Below, in pieces: positions 9,250-18,061 of a stretch of 64,000 bases of DNA (position 1 is its first letter; each line of letters begins with the position of its first letter). Source of the DNA: Chitinophaga filiformis (GTDB lineage: Bacteria > Bacteroidota > Bacteroidia > Chitinophagales > Chitinophagaceae). The notes beneath the pieces are model-generated. The model searched no databases, had not been told where the DNA came from, and saw nothing but the letters and a program-made list of their open reading frames with translations. Made by a program: the position numbers and the translations under genes. The DNA lies in the NCBI RefSeq assembly GCF_900102545.1, contig NZ_FNBN01000001.1, positions 1,132,221 to 1,196,220 on the forward strand, given 5' to 3'.

Positions 9250-9999
9250 TTATCTCGCACTGTGCATAGCGCTGAGCATGTTACCGTAAACGGTGTTCAG
9301 GCTAGTCAGGTTATGAGCCAGTTTAGAGATCTGATCCTGTGTTTTGCGCGCATCGTCTACGCTGCTGGTCATTGCCTGGGATACATTCAGCAGATTGCTA
9401 TAGAAGTTGTTCATAGCTTTCAGGTGATTGTTAGTATCCTGCAGTTCCAGTTCGTAGATAGCATTCAGGGAAGCCAGGTTTTTGGTCATACCCTGCATCT
9501 GCTCGTGGAAGCTTCTTGTAGATTCAGAAGCACTGTTGAAGGAAGATACAGCTGAAGCAGCAGTAGTGTAAGCATGAGCTACGTTACCGATTGCGCTCGC
9601 AGCTTCTCTTGTTTTTTGTGTGTAATCACCTGTAGCGGCAACTACGTCACTGATATCCCGCATTTTATCTACAGTGGAACCTAATTTCTGGAAGTTCTCG
9701 CTCAGACGTTGCAGACTTACCGGAGTGATGTCAGCTTCTTCCAGCATTTTATCCAGACCAGCCAGAGCAGGGCTGCCACCTGAAACTACTGCTACATGAG
9801 CAGCACCCTCGTGACCACCGCTATCCGGTACGAATGCATAAACGAAGAAGATAAGCGCTTCAGTGCTCAGACCAACGATCAGGGCGATATCCGCACCTGG
9901 CCAGTGTTGCAGTTTGAACAACGCTCCGATAATAACTACTGATGCTGCGACACAAACAAAGAAATTAAGCCATTTCGATGTAGTAGGATTCATAGCCAT
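9250..9999 (-). CDS. gldL: Gliding motility/type IX secretion motor protein GldL
   Basis: Inner-membrane partner of GldM that carries the proton pathway. Two transmembrane helices are visible near residues 11-27 and 34-55, flanking LQHWPGAD, and the second contains the membrane glutamate (STEALIFF). A long cytoplasmic helical tail follows. 249 residues is normal. It is 61 bases upstream of gldM. The gap to gldK upstream is 231 bases, wider than usual for this cluster, and holds a small open frame. Confidence 0.96.
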   Translation of the reverse strand: MAMNPTTSKWLNFFVCVAASVVIIGALFKLQHWPGADIALIVGLSTEALIFFVYAFVPDSGGHEGAAHVAVVSGGSPALAGLDKMLEEADITPVSLQRLSENFQKLGSTVDKMRDISDVVAATGDYTQKTREAASAIGNVAHAYTTAASAVSSFNSASESTRSFHEQMQGMTKNLASLNAIYELELQDTNNHLKAMNNFYSNLLNVSQAMTSSVDDARKTQDQISKLAHNLTSLNTVYGNMLSAMHSAR

Positions 10000-10002
10000 A
10001 GG

Positions 10003-10203
10003 TCAAAATTTACTGGTTAAAGTGTTAAAGGTTAAATTGTTATGGAATAGTTGTTGCTCAACGATGATTTGCAGTTTCCCAATGTACATCATACGGTTTC
10101 TCATATCAACATTTTTAAGTTTGATTATCTCACACATGCCCGTCCCAAAGGCATACAGGAATATTGGTCCTGTCTCTTCGATACTGCCTGTTTTCTCGCT
10201 CAT
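10003..10203 (-). CDS. Possible small ORF between gldK and gldL
   Basis: A 66-codon frame starts 27 bases after the gldK stop and ends three bases before gldL, fitting the gap exactly. The product (MSEKTGSIEETGPIFLYAFG at its start) has no family I recognise, no signal peptide and no clear transmembrane helix. The exact fit is suggestive, but composition alone does not establish coding, and the gap may simply be an untranslated linker. Confidence 0.22.
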   Translation of the reverse strand: MSEKTGSIEETGPIFLYAFGTGMCEIIKLKNVDMRNRMMYIGKLQIIVEQQLFHNNLTFNTLTSKF

Positions 10204-10230
10204 CTATCCGTAATGGCTGTTCTATAATTG

Positions 10231-11526
10231 TTACCTGTGACCAAAATCGTTTTTAGAACGGCTCAGGAATGCGATCGTACATCTGAAACCAATGTAGGAT
10301 TTAGCACTATCCTGATATTCGTAGGAACGTGTACCTGTCTGAAGGAAATACCCGATATCTTTCCAGGAACCACCTCTTACAGCTTTACGCTTCATCTTTG
10401 GAACCGCACTGTCCGGTATGTCCATACGCAGGTATGGGTTCATATCAGATGTGAAAGAGTACGCGTTCTCATAGTAAATGTCCTGTGTCCACTCAGCTAC
10501 GTTCCCTGACATATTATATAAACCGTAGTCGTTTGGCCAGTAAGCATCCGCTCTTACAGTGTAGAAACCACCGTCTTCAGGATAGTTACCACGACCTGGT
10601 TTAAAGTTAGCCAGTAAGCAACCTTTTTTGTTACGCAGGTAATAACCACCCCATGGGTAAGGAGATTGCTCTCTGCCGCCACGTGCTGCATATTCCCACT
10701 GCGCTTCTGAAGGAAGCTGGAATTTATCTTCAGTGAATAATTTCTTAGAGATACGGTAGTCTTCCCAGAACTTACTACGCCATTCAGCGAAAGCGTTAGC
10801 CTGGTGCCAGGTTACACCTACTACCGGATAGTTGTCGAACGCAGGGTGCCAGAAGTACATCCTCGTCATTGGCTCATTGTAAGCGTAAGAGAAGTCGCGG
10901 ATCCAGCACAGCGTGTCAGGATAGATAGCAACGTCCTTCTTAACAATGAACTTCGCACGGGACTTATTTGCGTTCTCACGCAATTTCGCCTGTTCCCAGT
11001 TGAAGGTCTCTGCATGGTAAACCAGTTTACGCACATCGAATTCCTTACGTCCATACAGACGGTCTTCAGGCGTATAGGTCATACCCTCCAGTTTCTCCAT
11101 GGTGGACTTATCCCTGTAATTGATCTTCTTCTTCCAATCGATATAATCCTCACCACCATCGTTCTTTACGTCACCCAACATGATGTGGGCAATAGAATCT
11201 GTTACCCACTGTACGAACTGCCTGTACTCGTTATTTGTAATCTCCGTAGCATCCATGTAGAAGCCGGAGATGGAAATAGACTTGTTACGGGCGGTGTACG
11301 CGTAGTTCAAATCCTCATCGCTGGGGCCCATGTGAAAGGTTCCGGAAGGAACATAGACCATTCCATAGGGCACTGGCGGGAAATACTTAGGTCTGGGACT
11401 TATGCCGATCAGCTGTCCCTGCGCATTTTTGGGGGTTTTACTACCACCGCAGCTGGCGAGCAGGCTAACCAGCAATACTGCTAACAGACCACTTGAAAAA
11501 TTAAGCTTCATAAGGGTAGCTTTCAT
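10231..11526 (-). CDS. gldK: Gliding motility/type IX secretion lipoprotein GldK
   Basis: Outer-membrane lipoprotein that forms the ring with GldN. A lipobox (SLLASCGG, Cys26) follows a short signal sequence. The main body is a formylglycine-generating-enzyme/sulfatase-modifying-type fold: VPSGTFHMGPSDED near 58-71, LPSEAQWEYAARGG, NMSGNVAEWTQD and KAVRGGSWKD. It is the first gene of the gld operon. A second in-frame ATG five codons in (11511) is an equally plausible start. Confidence 0.96.
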   Translation of the reverse strand: MKATLMKLNFSSGLLAVLLVSLLASCGGSKTPKNAQGQLIGISPRPKYFPPVPYGMVYVPSGTFHMGPSDEDLNYAYTARNKSISISGFYMDATEITNNEYRQFVQWVTDSIAHIMLGDVKNDGGEDYIDWKKKINYRDKSTMEKLEGMTYTPEDRLYGRKEFDVRKLVYHAETFNWEQAKLRENANKSRAKFIVKKDVAIYPDTLCWIRDFSYAYNEPMTRMYFWHPAFDNYPVVGVTWHQANAFAEWRSKFWEDYRISKKLFTEDKFQLPSEAQWEYAARGGREQSPYPWGGYYLRNKKGCLLANFKPGRGNYPEDGGFYTVRADAYWPNDYGLYNMSGNVAEWTQDIYYENAYSFTSDMNPYLRMDIPDSAVPKMKRKAVRGGSWKDIGYFLQTGTRSYEYQDSAKSYIGFRCTIAFLSRSKNDFGHR

Positions 11527-11995
11527 TGAAAATCATTTATTTCGTAGGCGACGCAGTTTACATTGGCCACAATGCTACTGAGGGTGTCGCTATGTTCTGA
11601 AACATGGCCGAAGGTCTTGCCGGTCTGTCCGGTCCGACCGTTAACCAACCAGCCATTCACACACAATGACTCTAAAGTTGATATGTGCAACTCCAGAAAT
11701 TTAGCGGTTGTTCTACTCGTTGGTTTCACTTTTAAATTCATTCCCTTTGGAAGGTATTTTTTCTTCAAAGTCAGCACTTTTTCCCCTCTGCCCGGTCTCT
11801 CTCCACTTCTTAAGCAAGATAACAAATGTAACGATTAATTTTAATCCGTAGTTAGTTTTCATCCAACTTTTTCATGCCCCCTGAGGGAAGCGTGACGTTT
11901 AAATTAAACGTACTTTTTAACATTTTATTATATCTTCCAAAATCATTTTTCCGTGCGCTTTTTACACAGATATGGTCATGCAAGATACATAAATA
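11527..11995 (-). other. 469-bp gap upstream of gldK
   Basis: No convincing gene. A 100-codon minus frame (11523-11825) overlaps the gldK start by ATGA but resembles no family. A TAnnTTTG box sits at 11823-11830. If that promoter is used, gldK has a leader of about 290 bases. No terminator is seen for the upstream minus-strand gene that ends at 11996. Confidence 0.4.
11823..11830 (-). promoter_or_regulatory. Candidate -7 box of the gldKLMN operon
   Basis: TACATTTG on the minus strand fits TAnnTTTG. No TTG lies at the expected upstream distance, so support is limited. Confidence 0.3.
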
Positions 11996-14038
11996 TTATT
12001 TTAAATTAATTATTTCCTCTATATAATTAACGGGCTTAATACAATGATAATGCTCACAGACGTATATAAGTGTCTCCCCTGGCCGCTCCCGCTGCTCTAA
12101 CAGCGGGATTCCCGGTTTATCAGTTGTAGCTCCCACTATTACTTTAAACGGAATATAATGCCTGTTAGTATCCTGCATCCGCGATTTATAATCATTTCCT
12201 ACCACCGCTATCTCTTTTACCCCATTCACCAGCTGCAATAACAGCCCGGCCCATATGCCAAAAGAAGTAGAATACCTCACCGCCATCTGCGACTGCCCTG
12301 CCAGCATAGCTATGCCCCGCTCAGACCAGTCCTTCCTGTCATAAACGATTGATAGATAGATCAGGTTCGACGCCATTACGGCATTACCACTGGGAGTGGC
12401 TCCGTCATAAACTTCCTTTTTACGTATGATAACATCGGTTTGGCCGGCTTCCGTATAATAGAAATAAATGCCCCCTTCGTCTGAAAAATTCGTAATAACA
12501 TACTCCGTCAACTCTTTTGCTTTATCCAACCATCCTGCATCTCCCGTTACTTCCTGCAAAGCGATCAAAGCACGTACCAGCCACGCATAATCATCCAGAA
12601 ACGCCGGATATTTCGCTACGCCGGCTTTAAATGTATGAAAAAAAGACTGTTTATCAAGCTGTTGCAGATTTTTCAGGCAAAAATTCATGGCATTAACGCC
12701 CATCTCCCTGTACTGCTCCACCCCAAGTGCGGCATAAGCCCTACAACAGGCGTGTATCATCAACGCATTCCACCCCAGTATGATCTTATCATCCAATCCC
12801 GGCCTGATCCTTTTGGCCCTCGCCGCCATCAGTTTTTCCCTGCTCACTGCCAGACTTCTTTCCAGCGCCTCTTCCGTAATCCCATTCTCTGCCGCAAAAA
12901 CTGCCGCAGGCTTTGTGACCCATAAAATATTGGTTTCCTCCCAGTTACCTTCTTCTGTGACATCATAAAATGCGCAGAATAAGGCGGCGTCTGGTCCGAG
13001 TATCGCTTCTATTTCCTCCCGGCTCCAGGTATAGAATTTCCCTTCTACTCCCTCCGAATCAGCATCCAGCGCACTGTAAAAGCCTCCTCCGGCATCTGTC
13101 ATCTCCCTCTTCACAAAGCCAAGGGTATCTGCTATCGTCCGTGCATACAACTCGTTCCTGGTCTGCTGGTAAGCTTCACTCATCACGTCTACCAGCAAGG
13201 CATTGTCGTACAGCATCTTCTCAAAATGAGGCGCGAGCCATTTGGCGTCCGTACTGTAACGGGCAAATCCACCTCCCAGCTGATCGTAAATCCCTCCCTG
13301 GATCATTTTATCCAGGGATAACAGGGCCTGTTGCAGCGCCTGTGGCTCGTTAAAACTATGATGATACCTTAGCAGGTACTGAATAATAAATGTTCCGGGA
13401 AACTTGGGGGCACTGCCGAAGCCTCCCCATACCTTATCTCCCTGCTGCATCATGTTGCTGAAGATCGTATTACACTGTTCTTTCGTAAACAGTTCTTCCT
13501 TCGGCACCAGTTGCAGGTCAATCGGCTTCTCTCCAAAGCGGGAAGCCTGTGTCAGATGATCCCGCATGTTTTCTGCCTGGGTTTCCAGGTCTTCCCTGCG
13601 CTCTTTGAAAGCCTGGGACAATGCCATTAACACTTCCTTCCATGAAGGACGGTTAAATGCTTTCACCGGCGGGAAATAGGTTCCTCCGTAAAAAGGCAGT
13701 TTATCTGGCGTCAGGAACACGTTCAGCGGCCATCCGCCGGAACCTGTCATTGCCTGTACCGCATCCATATAGATGTGATCCAGATCAGGACGTTCTTCCC
13801 TGTCTATCTTGATATTGATGAAAAGCTCGTTCATGATACGGGCGGTCTCGGCATCTTCGAAACTCTCCCGCTCCATAACATGACACCAATGGCAGGCGGC
13901 ATATCCAATACTGACTAAAATAGGTTTATCTTCTACTTTGGCCTTTTGCAGTGCTTCCTCTCCCCATGGATACCAATCTACCGGGTTGTGTGCATGCTGC
14001 AGCAGGTAAGGACTGGTTTCTTTCGCTAGTCTGTTCAC
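11996..14038 (-). CDS. DUF255 thioredoxin domain-containing protein (YyaL/SPATA20-like)
   Basis: A 680-residue protein. The N-terminal DUF255 thioredoxin-like domain has the conserved [21 protein letters not shown] start region and a CHWC redox-type motif (Cys49-His-Trp-Cys52), then [13 protein letters not shown]. The rest is an alpha/alpha toroid similar to N-acylglucosamine 2-epimerase-type barrels. Family length is 670-700. The biochemical role is not established for bacterial members. There is no signal peptide, so it is cytoplasmic. It stands alone on the minus strand, 138 bases below hemD. Confidence 0.9.
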   Translation of the reverse strand: MNRLAKETSPYLLQHAHNPVDWYPWGEEALQKAKVEDKPILVSIGYAACHWCHVMERESFEDAETARIMNELFINIKIDREERPDLDHIYMDAVQAMTGSGGWPLNVFLTPDKLPFYGGTYFPPVKAFNRPSWKEVLMALSQAFKERREDLETQAENMRDHLTQASRFGEKPIDLQLVPKEELFTKEQCNTIFSNMMQQGDKVWGGFGSAPKFPGTFIIQYLLRYHHSFNEPQALQQALLSLDKMIQGGIYDQLGGGFARYSTDAKWLAPHFEKMLYDNALLVDVMSEAYQQTRNELYARTIADTLGFVKREMTDAGGGFYSALDADSEGVEGKFYTWSREEIEAILGPDAALFCAFYDVTEEGNWEETNILWVTKPAAVFAAENGITEEALERSLAVSREKLMAARAKRIRPGLDDKIILGWNALMIHACCRAYAALGVEQYREMGVNAMNFCLKNLQQLDKQSFFHTFKAGVAKYPAFLDDYAWLVRALIALQEVTGDAGWLDKAKELTEYVITNFSDEGGIYFYYTEAGQTDVIIRKKEVYDGATPSGNAVMASNLIYLSIVYDRKDWSERGIAMLAGQSQMAVRYSTSFGIWAGLLLQLVNGVKEIAVVGNDYKSRMQDTNRHYIPFKVIVGATTDKPGIPLLEQRERPGETLIYVCEHYHCIKPVNYIEEIINLK

Positions 14039-14122
14039 AGTTATGGTTATTCTGTTGTTTTTCTACAGTATTATGGTTTGTACGTGTTTTCCCTGATCCC
14101 CTTCCGTTACCTCAAATATAAC

Positions 14123-14148
14123 AAAGGGACAGCGTTTGCTGTCCCTTT
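14123..14148 (-). terminator. Terminator after hemD
   Basis: An 11-bp perfect stem (AAAGGGACAGC/GCTGTCCCTTT) with loop GTTT; the minus strand then reads GTTATATTTG. It lies 28 bases past the hemD stop. Confidence 0.75.
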
Positions 14149-14176
14149 ACTCAATTATTTTGCGGTAATTTTCGTG

Positions 14177-15019
14177 TTATTTTTTGTTTATCGCCGCCAG
14201 GTATTGCTCAAGAGCTGCCACCATGGAGGGCGCCTGCGGAGTAGGAGCTTTCACATCCAGCCTCAGACCAGCTTCTTCAACGGCTGCTGAGGTGGTAGGA
14301 CCGAAAGAACCGATACGGGTGCCATTCTGTTCGAACTTTGGAACGTTCTCAAACAGCGACTTTACACCATACGGACTGAAGAAGACGATCATATCATATT
14401 CAGTGCCTTCCAGCAACTCTTTCACATCGTTAGAAACTGTTTTGTACAGTGTAGCAGTGGCGTATTCGCACTTGTTGGCTTTCAGCCACTCTTCGATGTC
14501 TTTACGCTGACTGTCAGAGCTGGGGAACAGGAACTTTTCATTGTCGCGGTGCTTGTTCATCACTTCCAGCAGGCTTTTGGTAGAACCATCAGCACCATAG
14601 AATACCTTACGTTTCCGGTACAGGATGAATTTCTGCAAATACAGGGCAATAGCTTCTGTGATACAGAAGTACTTACAGTCCTGGGACACCTTGATTTTCA
14701 TTTCCTCACAGATCCTGAAAAAATGGTCTACAGCATTTCGGCTGGTAAAAATAACCGCCGTAAAGTTCTGTATGTCAATCTTTTGTTTCCTGAAGTCTTT
14801 TGCGGACAGTCCCTCCACCCTTATAAACGGATAAAAATCCAATTTAACATTGAATTTTTTCGCTAGTTCAAAGTATGGTGATTTTTCTGTTTCAGGCTTA
14901 GGTTGGGAAATTAGAATTGACTGAATGTGTTTTGCTTGCAAATCTTTTTTTGGCCCGCCTTTAATCATACGTTTTTTTGCTCTTGTGTTAACAATAGGCA
15001 GTTTTTTATCAGAGACCAC
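14177..15019 (-). CDS. hemD: Uroporphyrinogen-III synthase
   Basis: Cyclises hydroxymethylbilane to uroporphyrinogen III in heme synthesis. The 280-residue product has the divergent Bacteroidota form with an N-terminal basic extension. Two-lobe landmarks are VIFTSRNAVDHFF near 87-99, the mid-protein FLFPSSDSQRKDI, IVFFSPYGVKSLF, and GSFGPTTSAAVEEAGLRLDV near the C terminus. It overlaps the DUF4271 gene by 11 bases, a pairing common in Bacteroidota. With hemW on the other strand it puts two heme genes in this neighbourhood. Confidence 0.92.
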   Translation of the reverse strand: MVSDKKLPIVNTRAKKRMIKGGPKKDLQAKHIQSILISQPKPETEKSPYFELAKKFNVKLDFYPFIRVEGLSAKDFRKQKIDIQNFTAVIFTSRNAVDHFFRICEEMKIKVSQDCKYFCITEAIALYLQKFILYRKRKVFYGADGSTKSLLEVMNKHRDNEKFLFPSSDSQRKDIEEWLKANKCEYATATLYKTVSNDVKELLEGTEYDMIVFFSPYGVKSLFENVPKFEQNGTRIGSFGPTTSAAVEEAGLRLDVKAPTPQAPSMVAALEQYLAAINKK

Positions 15020-16109
15020 CAGTTAACGCGACCAGCAACACCTTAGTTATTATTAAAACCGGCGCTACTTCGAATGCGCAAAGGTAAAGAAAAAAATGTA
15101 ATCTGCTGAAAGATAAGTATTGTTTTACCACTGAATACGACCGGATATACCGGTATGCCACCAATAAAACAATAAAGAATATAGAGATATACATAAACGC
15201 TTTTGCCAATTCCGGCGTGCAAAAAGCTAAGATTACCAGGAATGGCACCAGCAGAATACCCAAAACCTTATTGATCAGATACAAAATGAAGATATAGGCA
15301 TCTGCCAGTTCACTGCTACCGAATAACCAGCCACAGAAGCGCAGCATCAGGTATTTTACCCCGTATACAACTGTTACCAGTACTATCAGGCCGGGTATGG
15401 CCATCCAGGCAGTATTGCTGGTAATGTACTGCTGACGGTACATCAGCAGGTAGAGGTACAATGCCAGACTGATCACAAAAAAGCTGTTCAGCAGGAAATT
15501 GGGGAAAGGCGACTGTGATAACTGATCCTTTAGTTGGCGCTGACTCAGCGTAGGATTCATAAAGGCCCTAAACAGGTCTGAGAAGTATTTCAGATAGCTC
15601 AAGCGGATAATACCCAACAGCAATACTACACCTGCCATGACATATACCAGCCAGTCGAGATCGTCGTACACCCTCAGCTTGTTCACATCCAGCCGGGTGG
15701 GCTTATTACTCTTTAAAAACACATTCTTTGCTGCCAGCTCCTTCAGGAACAGATCATAGGTCGTTTCCTGTCTCGAAGGTACGACAGTCTGCTGCTGTGC
15801 GCTATCAGCGGGAACCGCCGCAGTAGCAGGAGTTATAGCGGTTGGGACTGCCGGAACAGCAGGAGTAGTAGCTACTGGCGCTGCCGGAGCTGCAGGCCTT
15901 AAAGCACTTGCAGGTATCGTTACACCTGCGCTATCCTTTTTGACTACCGGCACTTTCTTCTTCACTGGCCTGGCAGTAGTATCACGGGGAGCGTTCTGCA
16001 CTTTTGCAGGCGCATTCTGCACTGCCGGCTCCTGCCGTACAGTACTATCCGTCTGGGCCGCCAAACGTAAACAGGGTATAATGAACAGAAGCAACAACCA
16101 GTTTCGCAC
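15009..16109 (-). CDS. DUF4271 integral membrane protein
   Basis: A 366-residue protein: signal peptide (cleavage near LRLAAQ), a long Pro/Ala/Val-rich linker to about residue 120, then about six transmembrane helices (starting with LDWLVYVMAGVVLLLGIIRL). The family is restricted to Bacteroidota and lies next to hemD in many of them; its role is unknown. The start is followed directly by the signal core and lies 30 bases after a TATCTTTG box. It shares an 11-base overlap with hemD, implying coupled translation. Confidence 0.85.
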   Translation of the reverse strand: MRNWLLLLFIIPCLRLAAQTDSTVRQEPAVQNAPAKVQNAPRDTTARPVKKKVPVVKKDSAGVTIPASALRPAAPAAPVATTPAVPAVPTAITPATAAVPADSAQQQTVVPSRQETTYDLFLKELAAKNVFLKSNKPTRLDVNKLRVYDDLDWLVYVMAGVVLLLGIIRLSYLKYFSDLFRAFMNPTLSQRQLKDQLSQSPFPNFLLNSFFVISLALYLYLLMYRQQYITSNTAWMAIPGLIVLVTVVYGVKYLMLRFCGWLFGSSELADAYIFILYLINKVLGILLVPFLVILAFCTPELAKAFMYISIFFIVLLVAYRYIRSYSVVKQYLSFSRLHFFLYLCAFEVAPVLIITKVLLVALTGGL

Positions 16110-16143
16110 CAGGAAATATTTTAAAATGCCGTTTAAAGTTGGA

Positions 16144-16151
16144 CAAAGATA
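16144..16151 (-). promoter_or_regulatory. Candidate -7 box of DUF4271-hemD
   Basis: TATCTTTG on the minus strand is a perfect TAnnTTTG and lies 34 bases before the DUF4271 start codon, giving a leader of about 30 bases. Confidence 0.42.
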
Positions 16152-16231
16152 TAAAAATTGTCTATCCGCTACAGATCGTATACGATAATAATCATATACT
16201 TATTTAAGGATCGTCAACAACGACTATAAAG

Positions 16232-16405
16232 ATGAAACCTTATTCAGATTCTGCCACACTGTCCATAAACGCAATAATCCGTATCTTTATTTTCGCAGCG
16301 ATAGCTTCCATATTAATATCATTTTCACCCGATCAGGATTCCTTTAAGTCCACCTCAAGTCCACCTAATATCCACCTTAACTCCAGGTATAATACGGGCA
16401 TATAA
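16232..16405 (+). CDS. Possible small membrane protein, 57 residues
   Basis: An ATG frame in the DUF4271-hemW gap encodes a 57-residue peptide with one hydrophobic segment (INAIIRIFIFAAIASILISF, residues 12-31) and a polar, Pro/Ser-rich tail. The tail region contains a short repeat at DNA level (AAGTCCACCT twice, then ATCCACCTTAA). No family is recognised and no promoter box is obvious immediately upstream. The hydrophobic core is the only argument for coding. Confidence 0.22.
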   Translation: MKPYSDSATLSINAIIRIFIFAAIASILISFSPDQDSFKSTSSPPNIHLNSRYNTGI

Positions 16406-16496
16406 CAGCCAGGATACTGCTTTTCAACAGGGATAGGCAATAGCATTACGTGGAAAAAACCTGGAGATGTTAAAATAATATACCTCACTATTCACG

Positions 16497-16504
16497 TACC
16501 TTTG
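16497..16504 (+). promoter_or_regulatory. Candidate -7 box of hemW
   Basis: TACCTTTG, a perfect TAnnTTTG box, lies 87 bases before the hemW start and predicts transcription from about 16510. Confidence 0.42.
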
Positions 16505-16591
16505 CCGCTGCTTTCATTGGGATCGCCCTTGCTGTCACAATAATGAACATAAACAGCAGGGAATAACCCCACTCATCGAACAACAAAAAAC

Positions 16592-17716
16592 ATGGCAGGT
16601 ATCTATCTACATATTCCTTTTTGCAAACAGGCTTGTTATTACTGCAACTTTCATTTTTCCACCTCTCTTGCACTGCAACCAGCCCTGATAAAGCAAATGC
16701 TGCATGAAATCATGCTGCAAAAGGACTATCTCGCCGGCCAGACCGTTACCAGCATCTACTTCGGAGGAGGAACACCCAGTCTCCTCGCCAAAGAAGATCT
16801 GCAGCAACTGCTGGACAAACTGTACAATACCTTCAAGATATCCACCGACGCAGAGATCACCCTGGAAGCCAACCCTGATGATCTCTCCCCTGAAAAGCTC
16901 AGGGACCTCCGTGCTGCCGGCATTAACCGGCTGAGCATCGGGGTACAGTCCTTCCATGAGGAAGACCTCCGCTGGATGAACCGTGCGCACAATAGTCAAC
17001 AAGCCTTACAATGCATCCGGGACGCTCAGGCTGCAGGGTTCAACAACCTGACCATAGACCTGATCTACGGCGGACCTACCCTCACCGATGAAGGCTGGGC
17101 AGCCAATGTACAGCAGGCCATTGATCTCGGTGTTCAGCATCTTTCCTGTTATGCCCTCACCGTAGAACCGGGCACTGCCCTGGACCAGTTCATCCGCAAA
17201 AAGAAAGTACCGGCCGTAGACATCGACAAGGCCGCACGTCACTTTGAAATGCTCATGCAGTGGACCACCAAAGCAGGTTATGAACATTATGAGATCTCCA
17301 ATTTCGCCCTACCCGGATGGCATTCCCGGCATAACAGCAGCTATTGGCAGTCCCAACCTTATCTCGGACTAGGTCCCTCTGCACATTCCTTCAACGGCCA
17401 CTCCCGCCAGTGGAACATCGCCAATAATGCCCTTTACATCAAAAGCCTGGAGCAAAACACCATTCCCTTCGAACTGGAAGAACTGACGCCCACCATGATG
17501 CTGAATGAGTACATCATGACCACCCTCCGCACCTCCCAGGGTTGCCTGCTGCCAGTGGTAGCTAAACGCTTCGGAGTTGATACCCGCGATACGCTGCTGA
17601 AAATGGCCCGACCTATTATCGATAAAGGTTGGATGGTGTTGAAAGAGGACGCACTGGTGCTGACTCCGGAAGGAAGACTGTTTGCGGACGGGATCGCTTC
17701 CGACCTGTTTTTCTGA
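16592..17716 (+). CDS. hemW: Radical SAM heme chaperone HemW
   Basis: A coproporphyrinogen-III-oxidase-like radical SAM protein that inserts heme into respiratory proteins rather than oxidising coproporphyrinogen. The 374-residue length is typical. The SAM cluster motif CKQACYYC (Cys11, Cys15, Cys18) follows IYLHIPF; GGGTPS and the VEPGTAL and GLGPSAHSF segments are present. HemN proper has an extra N-terminal region and an additional Cys after the cluster; here CYYCNF is followed by Phe, which supports HemW. It lies divergent from DUF4271-hemD. Confidence 0.92.
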   Translation: MAGIYLHIPFCKQACYYCNFHFSTSLALQPALIKQMLHEIMLQKDYLAGQTVTSIYFGGGTPSLLAKEDLQQLLDKLYNTFKISTDAEITLEANPDDLSPEKLRDLRAAGINRLSIGVQSFHEEDLRWMNRAHNSQQALQCIRDAQAAGFNNLTIDLIYGGPTLTDEGWAANVQQAIDLGVQHLSCYALTVEPGTALDQFIRKKKVPAVDIDKAARHFEMLMQWTTKAGYEHYEISNFALPGWHSRHNSSYWQSQPYLGLGPSAHSFNGHSRQWNIANNALYIKSLEQNTIPFELEELTPTMMLNEYIMTTLRTSQGCLLPVVAKRFGVDTRDTLLKMARPIIDKGWMVLKEDALVLTPEGRLFADGIASDLFF

Positions 17717-17735
17717 CAACGATATAACTGAAAGA

Positions 17736-17902
17736 TATAGTCGGTATTCGGTACGACTATAGCGCGATGCTATATCTATAGGCCCTGTAGTCCTACATTA
17801 GGCCTACCGTTCTATAGCATTCGCTATAGAGCAGTCCCTATAATGCTATAGTAAGGAGCCTATAGGTAGGAGATCCCACTATAGTTGCACTATAGTCCTA
17901 CC
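17736..17902. repeat. Array of consecutive hairpins built on CTATAG
   Basis: CTATAG, itself a palindrome, occurs eight times in 139 bases (17757, 17776, 17812, 17824, 17846, 17860, 17879, 17890). Adjacent stems are TATAGTCG/CGACTATA (17736-17761), TAGGCC/GGCCTA enclosing TGTAG/CTACA (17779-17806), TCTATAGC/GCTATAGA (17811-17830), CCTATA/TATAGG (17837-17866), and GGTAGGA/TCCTACC enclosing two copies of ACTATAGT (17865-17902). It begins 20 bases after hemW. It encodes nothing and has no T-tract, so it is not a simple terminator. Confidence 0.8.
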
Positions 17903-18002
17903 GAATATGTACCGGGATCAAACTTCTATATAATTGGGTACAGATACCGCTTTAACAATGTTTGTACGGCATCAATACCCGTATTGATACTGTTAAAAGC
18001 AC

Positions 18003-18037
18003 AAAAAAAAGCCATAGCACCCGCAGGTACTATGGCT
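18003..18037 (-). terminator. Terminator after the mutarotase gene
   Basis: AGCCATAG/CTATGGCT stem with a 12-base loop; the minus strand continues with eight T. It lies 25 bases past the mutarotase stop. Confidence 0.85.
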
Positions 18038-18061
18038 CCGAATTATCTTCACAATTCCTCC

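Noticed and set aside
11523..11825. 100-codon minus frame overlapping the gldK start by ATGA
   Set aside because: Composition looks random, the first codon is a TTG inside a promoter-like box, and nothing comparable is known before gldK.
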